A DNA stretch of 26,600 bases. Origin: Pleurobrachia bachei (Eukaryota; Ctenophora; Tentaculata; Cydippida; Pleurobrachiidae). The notes below the pieces were generated by a model. That model ran no database searches and was not told the origin of the DNA. It saw only the letters and a list, made by a program, of their open reading frames with translations. Below are positions 1 through 9,446 of this stretch, one piece after another. The position numbers and the translations under genes are program-made. The stretch covers positions 58,872 to 85,471 of the forward strand of contig AVPN01000178.1 in assembly GCA_000695325.1 (NCBI GenBank), written 5' to 3'. How positions within the stretch are numbered: position 1 is the first letter of the stretch; each line of letters begins with the position of its first letter.

Positions 1-31
<31 letters not shown>
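1..31. repeat. GA microsatellite at window edge
   Basis: Uninterrupted GA dinucleotides run from the first base to about 31, so the true start of the tract lies outside the window. Confidence 0.95.
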
Positions 32-32
<1 letters not shown>

Positions 33-1595
33 CCCCAGGGATGATCACAGCTGGCTAGAATCCAACAAAACACAAAGGATTTCACAATAGAATCAATGGA
101 GCTCACTGCTCTGTGGGCATAAATTATTCGGATGATTATCATAACACGTACAGGGCATTAAACCGCGTGTTTATGAAACATGAATACATTCTTTTTGGCC
201 GTAACAAGGAGACAAGGAGCTGAAACATCAAACAACAAAAAGATTTGTGAAGGACGTGGATCATGGTATAAGAAGAGCTGTGGTATTTGGCCGGCCACAA
301 ATCAAATCTTGCCATACTCTCCTCTCCTCTTACTCTCCTCTCACTTTCACTCACATCAATCTCTCATTCTTCTCTCAATAGTTTTTGCAGCGTGGAACAA
401 AAGCAGAAACACACATTTCACAAGAGAGAAAAGATCACACCAACAACAACACCCAGCTATGTTTACACAGCAGAGATTTAACACACTTTCAAAAAACAAA
501 CAATGAACACGCACCCAGTCTTAAATACTGGAAATGGGCCAGAAGAACAACATTGAGAGAAACTGACTGATCCAGTATGTGGCTATGTAAGAACAACGTT
601 GAAGAGTCCTGGGTAGTGTGGCTATGTTGCATGTGAAAGCTGGAGAGACTCCGGTCTATGGCTATGTAAGAGGTGGTCTGTGGACTGTTGAGGGAGAGAG
701 GAAGGCCAAGGACAGCCGCTAGGATTGTAGTTTGTACACACAATTAGGCCGCGGAAGAGTGGATTATTGGGATATAGAAATGTCAACAAGATAGCAACTT
801 GACACTGTCAGCAGGAGTTTGGTACAGGGTTAAATGGGTTATTCGCAGTATTATGTATATGGGCTGATCAACGTTGAATGGGTTATTCGTCTTATGGAAT
901 GTCATTAGCGCCGCTAAATAGCAGTCAGAACATTGGCCTGACAGCTCAATAGTGAACCCTAAGTGATGTCCTAAACTTTGGAGGGGGAGCGGGACGCGGG
1001 TCGAACAAGTATGTAAAGGTAATCCTAGGTTGGACAATTCCAACTCCTAACAATTCATAAAAATGTAGGTATTGACCAACGGAAAACATTTCTGAACAGG
1101 AACTTGTAACATAAATATATATGAATATTGAATAAATAGAACTGCGGTGAATTTCACAAAAAATATTCCGAAAAGGGACTCTGCGGAGAGTTCTATTCCT
1201 AGTTGAGGGTATCATATTACGATCCCTTCCCAGCTCAGTAGGTGCGGAGCTTTTTCAAATGATCCAATTTCTCGGGGAGCAATGAAGCGAGAAATCGAAT
1301 TCGGTACACCTGGTACCAACATGACACCTGATATAATATTGGTGTTGGTACTGGGATCAGTAATCCCGTCGTCGTGATCATATTATAATGATTGATGCCA
1401 TGACGGTGATATTAACTGGAATATATAATGGTTAATTTGCTGCTCATTAAAATTAAAAGTTTGTTCTATTACCAGGTAACGGTCGTACCATGCTGGAATA
1501 TTATATGATATGTACATCATTGGATTGGATAATGAGGGTTCAGGTATGTCCGATGGTTCATTGTCCCACCTGTCTGTTTACCTGATGGTAGGTAT
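32..1595. other. noncoding, no gene seen
   Basis: No open frame here resembles a known protein, and none carries convincing splice sites. I see only weak short repeats: a GTGGCTATGTAAG-like motif recurring between about 575 and 675, AATGGGTTATTCG twice (about 834 and 878), and a short inverted repeat GTACCAACA / TGTTGGTAC near 1312-1351. Confidence 0.5.
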
Positions 1596-1696
1596 CAGGA
1601 ACAAGTAAACAACCAATCAGAACTCGTTATTATACGTCAAGTGACTCGTTATCAGCCAATCAGGGACCAGTGTTTCCTGATTCGGTCGGTTCCTAG
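1596..1696 (+). mobile_element. inverted-repeat element, copy 1 (introner family)
   Basis: About 100 bp, homologous to the elements at 9978, 11465, 14341 and 15896. It starts CAGGAACAAGTAAAC, carries two direct CCAATCAG motifs and ends CGGTCGGTTCCTAG. The left end is shortened compared with the copy at 9978, and the central palindrome has decayed (TCAAGTGA instead of TCACGTGA). It is the only copy outside the GPCR gene. Whether it lies in an intron of an unrecognised gene cannot be told. Confidence 0.75.
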
Positions 1697-2479
1697 ATTG
1701 TAGATAAGAGTGAAAGAGAAATTAAAACCATTTGCTCTTTCCTCGGAAACATTTAACAGTCCAGTACGTGTCTTTATAATCACGTCACACAGATATAACA
1801 GACCAGTTAACCAATTACCTGTCTCGATCATCGAACTCGCCAGTTTACATGGTGGTTGTATGAACAATACAACATGGTGGTACTTGCGTCACGAACTTTT
1901 TTTGTAGAAATATAAACACTCCGACGGCCCTAACCATTGTTCACACATGATAAGTTGTTATCACACGTGAATCACATAACTGTTCAGATATATGTGAGTC
2001 ACGTATCTCACATGTAGGCACCTGTATCCGATCTGTTAACAGACTACCGATAACACGGATCCGTTAAATCGAGACATTAAAATGAGGACACTGGACATAG
2101 ATCACGTAGACCAACTTCACACACACACATCACGTACCATTAACTTCACAGTTAATTCCGTGACTAATATCTCCATGGATACCATTTCCGGTTTGGCTTT
2201 CGCCCAAATCAATTTCTATAATTCAGAGGTGGTGGCGACTGTCGATCTTTTTTAATAACAACAACATTACAGACACGGTACAATAAGATCACACGGCAAT
2301 AATTCCAGTATAAGTACGTGAAACGTGTGCTGAGCTTGTGACCTTCGTTTTGGCTCATTCTACAATCAGGGGATTGGACATTGTTATTGGTAGATCGAAT
2401 AAATTCGTATTCTCCTAAGCTCTCGGGACACTAAATTCTTTGATAGGTTGTTGGGTGGTTCATGACTGTGACCTACGCC
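1697..2479. other. noncoding, no gene seen
   Basis: AT-rich sequence with repeated short CACGTG-like and CACAYGTGA-like words around 1945-2010. No gene or RNA is supported. Confidence 0.4.
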
Positions 2480-2693
2480 CCAGTTAGAGATTTTGCGGCT
2501 GGAGCCAGTCTCTTGAAACTGGAGAAACTGGTCCCAGTTACAAGCTGGTGAACCATGTAGCGTGCGAAATCTTCGATTGACTAGCAGGTATTTCGATGTG
2601 AATTGCATTGAAAATAGGGTGCGTGACAGGGTCAGCAGTATCAGCCGTTTCCAGCACCATGTAACTAGCTCCAGCCGCAAAATCTCTAACTGG
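2480..2693. repeat. inverted repeat, 26-bp perfect arms
   Basis: The arm at 2480-2505 (starts CCAGTTAGAGATTTTGCGGC) is the exact reverse complement of 2668-2693. About 160 bp separate the arms, and further partial complementarity (CCAGTTACAAGCTGG-like words) lies inside. This could be a fold-back or MITE-like element. The 117-codon minus-strand frame across it is produced by the palindrome and is not a credible gene. Confidence 0.75.
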
Positions 2694-3060
2694 ACCCTTA
2701 GGGAGATGGGATCATAACTTAATGCGGACGATTCCATGGTTCATGATAGACGATAAACGATAGACGATAGTTCCTAACGTGAACTTAGTTTAAGCACTCG
2801 TTGGGTAGCAGGGCTGAAAATTGCAGAAGTCCTCTAAGAATAGTTCTATAATTTTAACAGCTGTTTTTAGGACCAAACAACCTATTTTTATCCTTTATTT
2901 TGGTCTTGATTGTACGATAGTTTTGCCAAGATTGTCACACCCATTTTGACATTTTCGCACGTCTTGATGAGCCGATCATTTCGCACATCAAAGTGTCACT
3001 TTCTATTCATCGAACCGGCAAACTGATTGTGTGCAAATATGACATAGGTGTAACAATAAC
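2694..3060. other. noncoding, no gene seen
   Basis: A short tandem GATAGACGATA(AAC) motif sits near 2747-2770. Nothing else is recognised. Confidence 0.4.
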
Positions 3061-3066
3061 ACATAA

Positions 3067-3117
<51 letters not shown>

Positions 3118-3126
3118 AGAGAAAGA
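3067..3126. repeat. GA microsatellite
   Basis: Near-perfect GA dinucleotide tract with two small interruptions. On the minus strand it produces a spurious Ser-Leu repeat frame. Confidence 0.95.
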
Positions 3127-3600
3127 GTCTTTAGCAGGGACTTGTTAACAAGAAGATTAACAACCCGAAAACCGCACTCAGCCATTTTCACAACTCGCTT
3201 GGTTTAAAGGTCAGTCTTTTTGAACTGCACTTGGTTTTCAGTCAGTCTTCTTGACATACATTTGTTGTGACTGATCCTTAACCTTATCATAGATTTAACA
3301 TTTTGCTTTTCTTATTTAATCTTCTTAACTTAAGCCTAAAAAGACTATGTGGTTCTCAGTTCTGAACCCCCCCCCCTCCCTTCCGAGCTCTCTAATTATG
3401 TTGGGTATTTTAAGGTGACCTGTATTTAATTCTAGGGGGAAACGTTTATCTCAAGGCCTTATTTAGAATCAACCACATAACCAGAAGCTGCAGGATCACT
3501 CTCCAGACATACACTGTTGGAATTTAACTTAAACCGAATAACTTCTAGTTTCTGTTTAGAACGAGACGAAAATCGAGAGCGCTGACTTTAAATGGGCGTT
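3127..3600. other. noncoding, no gene seen
   Basis: AT-rich sequence with a poly-C run near 3366-3376. No gene is supported. Confidence 0.4.
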
Positions 3601-4074
3601 TTCTACCGTCACTTTCCGTGTTCATTCTCTCTATCTTCCTCTATCTTCCTCTTTCTATCTTTTTAGTTGGTAGTCTATACTTTCTTCTCTTCAGAGCTTA
3701 TACCATTCCCGCAATGATCGAGCACATCGTGGCTACACTGTCTATCTCTGTGTATCTCTGTCTGCTCTTTCTCTCTGTCTATCTCTCTGTCTATCTCCCT
3801 ATCTATCTCTCTCCCTCTCGATATTTTTAGAACTATACCATCGGACCATCCACAAGGTAGATGCTCTCCCTCTTCGTTCAGAGAGAGAACTATCTCTATC
3901 TCCCACTCTCTCTCTCTATCTCTCTCCTTTCTCTCTCTCCCCTGTCTCTCACTCTCTCTCACCTCTCTGCGTTTTTACTCCTTCTATCGGTTTTTCTCTC
4001 TCTCCTTCACTGGTTTTCTGTCTGCATCAGCATGTGCCCACAAGCCGTTTCTGACATCGCCAGTGTGTCTATAG

Positions 4075-4124
<50 letters not shown>
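3601..4124. repeat. pyrimidine-rich tract followed by GA microsatellite
   Basis: 3625-4010 is a degenerate CT-rich tract (TCTATCTCTCTG-like words), and 4080-4124 is a nearly perfect GA tract. Opposite purine bias in neighbouring tracts could let them pair. Open frames here are low-complexity Ser/Leu or Glu/Arg strings and are not genes. The region probably belongs to the 5' intron or promoter side of the transporter gene at 4410. Confidence 0.85.
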
Positions 4125-4127
<3 letters not shown>

Positions 4128-4409
4128 GACGCTTGAACATCATCTCTATATCTGAAACACTCTGAGCTCGGATCATTATCGTCTGTTATCTTACACACAC
4201 TGGACATCATTTGAGTGTTTATTAGCACTTTATACACTTCATTACCTCTAATTTGATTATTAGAAGCTTGCTTAGAATTATTTTTAGATTTTTATTGCCC
4301 TCTAAAATTTTTCGAACCCAATATCCCAATTTTTCTAACAGTTCCAACCCTATATTTCATTGTGAACCCAATAATTTAACAATTCTCTCCTATTTCAGCT
4401 GTAGTCACC

Positions 4410-5939
4410 ATGGATGACACAGTCTCACCCCTGATAGACGACTCACCCGTCAGCTCGCCTCCTACCTCCCCTCCCAGAACACCCACCCTCCTTGCTGACA
4501 GCCCCCCTCCATACACGGACAGCGAATGCTCCTCACTCCCTCCAAAAACACTGAAAACATTATCGTGGCGTGGTTACCTGCTCCTGGCATCCCTTTCCTT
4601 CTCCTGTATATCCCTCAACCTTAACACCTATATTGGGAGCACCTTCTTCGTTATACATTTCCAAGCTGAGAGAGATGTGGCTGGGACAATCCTGGGACTA
4701 ATAGCAGCGGGGATTGGAATTGGATGTGTCATAGCCCCTATATTTGATGTTGCTATCCAGATTGGACTTGCTAAGTTGAAGATCAAAATGAACTCTAAGT
4801 ACCTCCTTGTATCGTTTCTGGTTGTGTTTATAGTATTTTCAGTGGGGTTCTCCATCTCCGATTCCATCTCCAACAAGCACTCCTTCTCCCTGACATGCCT
4901 GAGTATCCGGATTGTCCTGGGGGTGCTAACTGCCCTCATATTCCGAGCCCAAATAGACTGTGTGAGGGTCTGGTTCCCTGGAAAGTTCGTGTTAATAAAC
5001 AGTCTTGTGACAGGAACTTCCTGTTATGTTGGAATAACCATGGCGACAGCAGCAGCAGGATCACTCTATGAAAAATGGGGATTTGTTGCACCATACGCCT
5101 TCGCGATAACCGTGATGGCATGTGCTATGGCATGTTGTATAATCTTCATCCCCCGTGATACAACTCCATTCATCCCGGAACCACCCTCCTCAGTTGAAGA
5201 CCTGACTCCATTAATGGAGGAGGAAGAGGACGAGGAACCGTTGACGAAACTAGTCGTTGTGCCCTTATTTGGGCAACTCCTGATAAACTCCTGTGGACCT
5301 TACATCCTCATGGTGACAACACCGTATCTCAAGCAATGCTGCAGTATTTCCATCGCTAAGGCGAGCCTCTACGTGATGATGTATCCAATCTCCGTGGCAG
5401 TAGGATTCTTTGTCGGTGGGTTTATTGGAGACAGAAAGATCCTGAGCGTGGGGAAACAGTGCATTCTTGGTGGTTCCATGGTGTCTGTGGGTCTCCTCCT
5501 CGCGTTCTACACCTCAACTATGGACTCACTCTACACCAACTCACAGTACCTCTCCTGGGTTGGGATCGTTTTAGCGGGGCTAGGTGACCCAATCTGCTCC
5601 TGTATAACTCTCAAATACATGGAGTCAATGCAAACTAATATTGGAGAAAGGCACCTCTCACACAGGCAGAAGAATGTCTGTGATACACTATGGGTGCTTG
5701 GATGGAACGCGGGGTCTTCTCTAGGATTCCTCGCAGCTGGCTCCCTACTCCAACAAATCAACAACCATCACGCACACGGTAGCTGGATGATGAGCTCAGT
5801 GGGTGTCACAGGGGTGGCTATTTTCGTGTGCCTGCAGATATGTGAGGGGTACGTGGAGAGAAAGAGGAAAAGGAGGCAGCGGTTGTTGGAGGCGGGGCCT
5901 ATGGTTAAGTTTACACTGATTAACGAATCTTTCCACTGA
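4410..5939 (+). CDS. major facilitator superfamily transporter, SLC18B1-like, 509 aa
   Basis: Predicted polytopic membrane transporter; the substrate is unknown. The frame is uninterrupted from ATG (context CACCATGG) to TGA. A polypyrimidine tract and AG (CTCCTATTTCAG, ending 4398) lie just upstream, and an in-frame TAA precedes the ATG by 30 nt, so the start is well placed and a 5' UTR exon probably lies upstream. Residues 1-50 form a Pro/Ser-rich cytosolic tail with several S/T-P sites and a PPPY motif at 32-35. About twelve hydrophobic segments follow: six between roughly 53 and 247, an acidic central loop (MEEEEDEEP) near 265-277, and six between roughly 281 and 480, then a basic tail RKRKRRQR. 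MFS hallmarks are RIVLG...R in segment 4-5 and GGFIGDR after segment 8. Similarity by eye is best to SLC18B1-type carriers, with an SLC16/SLC43-like carrier as the alternative. The absence of introns contrasts with the other genes here. Confidence 0.92.
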   Translation: MDDTVSPLIDDSPVSSPPTSPPRTPTLLADSPPPYTDSECSSLPPKTLKTLSWRGYLLLASLSFSCISLNLNTYIGSTFFVIHFQAERDVAGTILGLIAAGIGIGCVIAPIFDVAIQIGLAKLKIKMNSKYLLVSFLVVFIVFSVGFSISDSISNKHSFSLTCLSIRIVLGVLTALIFRAQIDCVRVWFPGKFVLINSLVTGTSCYVGITMATAAAGSLYEKWGFVAPYAFAITVMACAMACCIIFIPRDTTPFIPEPPSSVEDLTPLMEEEEDEEPLTKLVVVPLFGQLLINSCGPYILMVTTPYLKQCCSISIAKASLYVMMYPISVAVGFFVGGFIGDRKILSVGKQCILGGSMVSVGLLLAFYTSTMDSLYTNSQYLSWVGIVLAGLGDPICSCITLKYMESMQTNIGERHLSHRQKNVCDTLWVLGWNAGSSLGFLAAGSLLQQINNHHAHGSWMMSSVGVTGVAIFVCLQICEGYVERKRKRRQRLLEAGPMVKFTLINESFH

Positions 5940-6632
5940 CAGTAGGGGAGAATGTGGAACAAACTGTGACAATTTAACATTTGGTCCGCATAACTGTGTC
6001 AAACTTGAAAACATACTGAAAGACTATCTTGGGGACGCCGCATCGAGTTGAGAAAACACAAGAGAGGTTCCAGATCGAGAAGGAGAGAAATCAACTTGAG
6101 AGAAAGCAGAAACTGAGAGAGAGAGAAGCCCGAGAGAAAGCAGAAACTGAGTGAGAGAGAAACCCGAAACTGAGACTCAGAGAGAAAAAGAGAAAACAGA
6201 GAGAAAGCAGAAGCTGAGTGAGAGAAAGCTGAATCTGAGACTCAGATAGAGAAAGAAGAATCTGGGAAAGAGAGGGAGAAAGAGGAACCTGAGAGAGAAA
6301 ACTGAGAGATGCAGAATCTGAGTGAGAGAGAAACTGAGAGAAAGCAGAAACTGAGAGAGAAAAACTGAGAGAAAGCGGAAACTGAGACTCAGATAGAAAG
6401 AAGAATCTGAGAATGAGAGAGAAAGAGGCTCTGAGAAAGAGAGGGAGAAAGAGGGAGAGAGGAAACTATGAGAAAGCTGATTGATAATTGCTGCAAATAT
6501 TATTTTTGCAGCTAATAAAGCTGGTTGGCCGAGAAATCGCGTGGAAAGAAGAGCGAGTCAGAATCTGATTCAGATGATGATGTGCTAGTTTTTGTGAGTT
6601 TTTTAACAAAATTCTCCAAGCACAACCGGTTT
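5940..6632 (+). other. 3' flank of the transporter: purine-rich tract and candidate poly(A) signal
   Basis: 6045-6470 is a degenerate purine-rich tract of GAGAGAAA / CTGAGAGA words, probably transcribed as 3' UTR. AATAAA at 6514-6519 is the first strong poly(A) signal candidate after the stop codon. No gene is seen. Confidence 0.5.
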
Positions 6633-7522
6633 CAAAAAGAAAAAAAAGGAAAAAGACAAACACAATAAATGAAAATGATATCGGCTCCCTCAAATCACTC
6701 ACAATTCACATCATTAGTTGCCCCTTACTCGACCTTGTCTCAAATTGTCTGACTTACTCGACCCTGTCTCAAAAGCAAAAAAGGGTCTGAACACTTAGCA
6801 ATCAACATTAGAAGTTACATTTTCTTGTCCATTTTTCACATTTCCTTGTTCATTTTTAAACTTTTGAAGGCTAGCACACATCGCTATTGAAGTTTTTTTG
6901 GAAGATTTACCAAATGCACCCATTAGGGGAGCAGCCTGGTGGGACTGGGAGGGTAATACCCCGGTAGCTGCAGGGACAGACTTCGGCCTGCCCGGGGCCG
7001 AATTGGTGACAAAAGATCTAGAGTGGTGGTTGTTGTCAGTGGTGTTGCTTCGGGGGATGAGAAGGCAGGAGTAGCTGGCGTTCTGCTGTTGACGTTCAGA
7101 GTCCTGGAAGAAGTGGGGTTAATTATAGGGGTTACAGGGGAAGGTACGGTGCAGCTCAGCTTTTGCAAAACGGAGAAGTGGGAAGGTGGCAGCTAGGTGA
7201 TGTGATTGGAGGAAGTGAGTAAAAAGTGCTAGCGTGGTCAGTGATAGTCAGCGGAATAAAAGGAATAGCTGTCTAAATAAACCAGGCAGAACCAGCGTCA
7301 AATATAGCAGCGTGATAAAATGTGCCCGCTTCAATACAGATGAAGTAAAAGAATACAACAAAAATATCCCGAACAACAACAAAAATATCCCGAACATCGG
7401 TGCTAAAAACTGGTAGTATTCAATGCTTCAAAAACATCCCATTAGAGCTGTGTGAGTGCCATCACAAACCGGGCAGCGTTGCACCCCATCATTCCCAGCG
7501 AGTCATATCATCATCAGTTGGT
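6633..7522. repeat. 890-bp tandem duplication, first copy
   Basis: 6633-7522 repeats head to tail as 7523-8402 with near identity. The main difference is a short stretch before CCCGAACATCGG that makes copy 2 about 10 bp shorter. Each copy has an 81-codon minus-strand frame (6923-7168 here) that lacks an ATG and matches nothing I know. A short minus-strand word CPVCDGTH near 7450-7485 hints at a zinc-knuckle remnant, but stops surround it. Confidence 0.93.
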
Positions 7523-8402
7523 CAAAAGAAAAAAAATGAAAAAGACAAACACAATAAATGAAAATGATATCGGCTCCCTCAAATCACTCACAATTCACAT
7601 CATTAGTTGCCCCTTACTCGACCTTGTCTCAAATTGTCTGACTTACTCGACCCTGTCTCAAAAGCAAAAAAGGGTCTGAACACTTAGCAATCAACATTAG
7701 AAGTTACATTTTCTTGTCCATTTTTCACATTTCCTTGTTCATTTTTAAACTTTTGAAGGCTAGCACACATCGCTATTGAAGTTTTTTTGGAAGATTTACC
7801 AAATGCACCCATTAGGGGAGCAGCCTGGTGGGACTGGGAGGGTAATACCCCGGTAGCTGCAGGGACAGACTTCGGCCTGCCCGGGGCCGAATTGGTGACA
7901 AAAGATCTAGAGTGGTGGTTGTTGTCAGTGGTGTTGCTTCGGGGGATGAGAAGGCAGGAGTAGCTGGCGTTCTGCTGTTGACGTTCAGAGTCCTGGAAGA
8001 AGTGGGGTTAATTATAGGGGTTACAGGGGAAGGTACGGTGCAGCTCAGCTTTTGCAAAACGGAGAAGTGGGAAGGTGGCAGCTAGGTGATGTGATTGGAG
8101 GAAGTGAGTAAAAAGTGCTAGCGTGGTCAGTGATAGTCAGCGGAATAAAAGGAATAGCTGTCTAAATAAACCAGGCAGAACCAGCGTCAAATATAGCAGC
8201 GTGATAAAATGTGCCCGCTTCAATACAGATGAAGTAAAAGAATACAACTCGAAAAGAAGTAAAAATATCCCGAACATCGGTGCTAAAAACTGGTAGTATT
8301 CAATGCTTCAAAAACATCCCATTAGAGCTGTGTGAGTGCCATCACAAACCGGGCAGCGTTGCACCCCATCATTCCCAGCGAGTCATATCATCATCAGTTG
8401 GT
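7523..8402. repeat. 890-bp tandem duplication, second copy
   Basis: Near-identical head-to-tail copy of 6633-7522. Both copies end ATCATCAGTTGGT, and the next bases differ, which fixes the junctions. High identity means a recent duplication or an assembly artefact. No gene is supported in either copy. Confidence 0.93.
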
Positions 8403-8900
8403 CATAAAACGACGGTAAAGTCCATGATAAAATCTCCTAACTTTAGCGGCTTTCCCGTCACCGCCCTGCGTGCCCGACCATAGCTCCCTACTTTCCTGCT
8501 GTCGGTACAGCGTGGAAGGTCGGGGGATGGTTCGTCGGGTGGGTGGCGGGGCGGTGAGGGCCATGGTTGAAACACTGTACCCGGGTCGGCGGTCAGAGGC
8601 AGTTCGGCGAATTGAAGGGGTGATGGGTTGCTGGGAAACACTCTCCGATCTACTGCTACGTCCGCTCTACAGAGTTGGGTGGGGTGTCGGGGTGGGGGTT
8701 AGAGTGGGTAATAAGAAGGGGTGATGGGTTGTTGGGAGACACTCTCCGATCTACTGCTACGTCCGCTCTATAACATACAGAGAAGTGGGGGAGGGTGGGG
8801 TCCCAGTGGGGTGGAGTTGAGTGGGGTGGAGCGGAGTGCCAACTAGTGGAGTGTCGGGGATTATAGAGGTGGGCCGGGTGGGGGGTTAGTGTGGGTAACA
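8403..8900. repeat. GC-rich repeats
   Basis: G-rich on the plus strand. A ~56-bp block (GGGGTGATGGGTTG..., containing CTCTCCGATCTACTGCTACG) occurs at about 8616-8671 and again at 8717-8771. The following GGGGTGGAG words are low complexity. Open frames on both strands are compositional. Confidence 0.7.
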
Positions 8901-9446
8901 CTTGAGTGTGGCAGTGTAAAAGGAAGGGTGTTTCATGTCCCCACTAAAACTTAAGCAATTGTTGAACTGAAAATATATATCCCGAAATGTGGGAATGTGG
9001 CATTCCGTTTAATGTAAATCATCTCTCATTTTCTACCTCTCTTCCTCCTTGCTCTCTCACCCTCTTTTCCTCTATTTCTCTCATCTCAACCACAACAGTT
9101 GACACGTCATGATGTGTTTCATTGAAAATAAACAGCCAAACCACAAGAATATAGGCGACACGACTAGCAATGTAACTGGTCTCTTACAGACAATGACGGA
9201 CTACGGAGTGGGTACTGGATTTTGCCAGTTCGATTTTTGTAGAAATGCCCCAAAATCAAAAACAGAATTCAGAAACAGAAGTTCAGCCAAAAACAGAAAG
9301 TCACAGACAGAAAATAAATAGCCCAAAAACACTATATAGCCCAAAAACAGAAAGACACGAACATAAAATAGCAAGAAATCAAAAAGACATGAAATCAAAA
9401 ATACACGAACGCAATTTCTGTGCTTGTGTCTCTTTGTTTGCGTGTG
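8901..9446. other. 3' flank of the class C GPCR, A-rich repeats
   Basis: 9245-9400 holds A-rich CCAAAAACAGAAA-type repeats. On the GPCR strand the only weak poly(A) signal noticed is ATTAAA (complement of about 9008-9013). No other gene is seen. Confidence 0.4.

Noticed and set aside
2384-2737. 117-codon minus-strand open frame
   Set aside because: It spans the 2480-2693 palindrome, which forces similar words on both strands. No homology and no splice context.
3618-4237. Several open frames rich in Ser/Leu or Arg/Glu
   Set aside because: They are translations of CT/GA microsatellites.
6923-8057. Two identical 81-codon minus-strand frames
   Set aside because: They are copies within the tandem duplication and lack an ATG; no recognisable domain.
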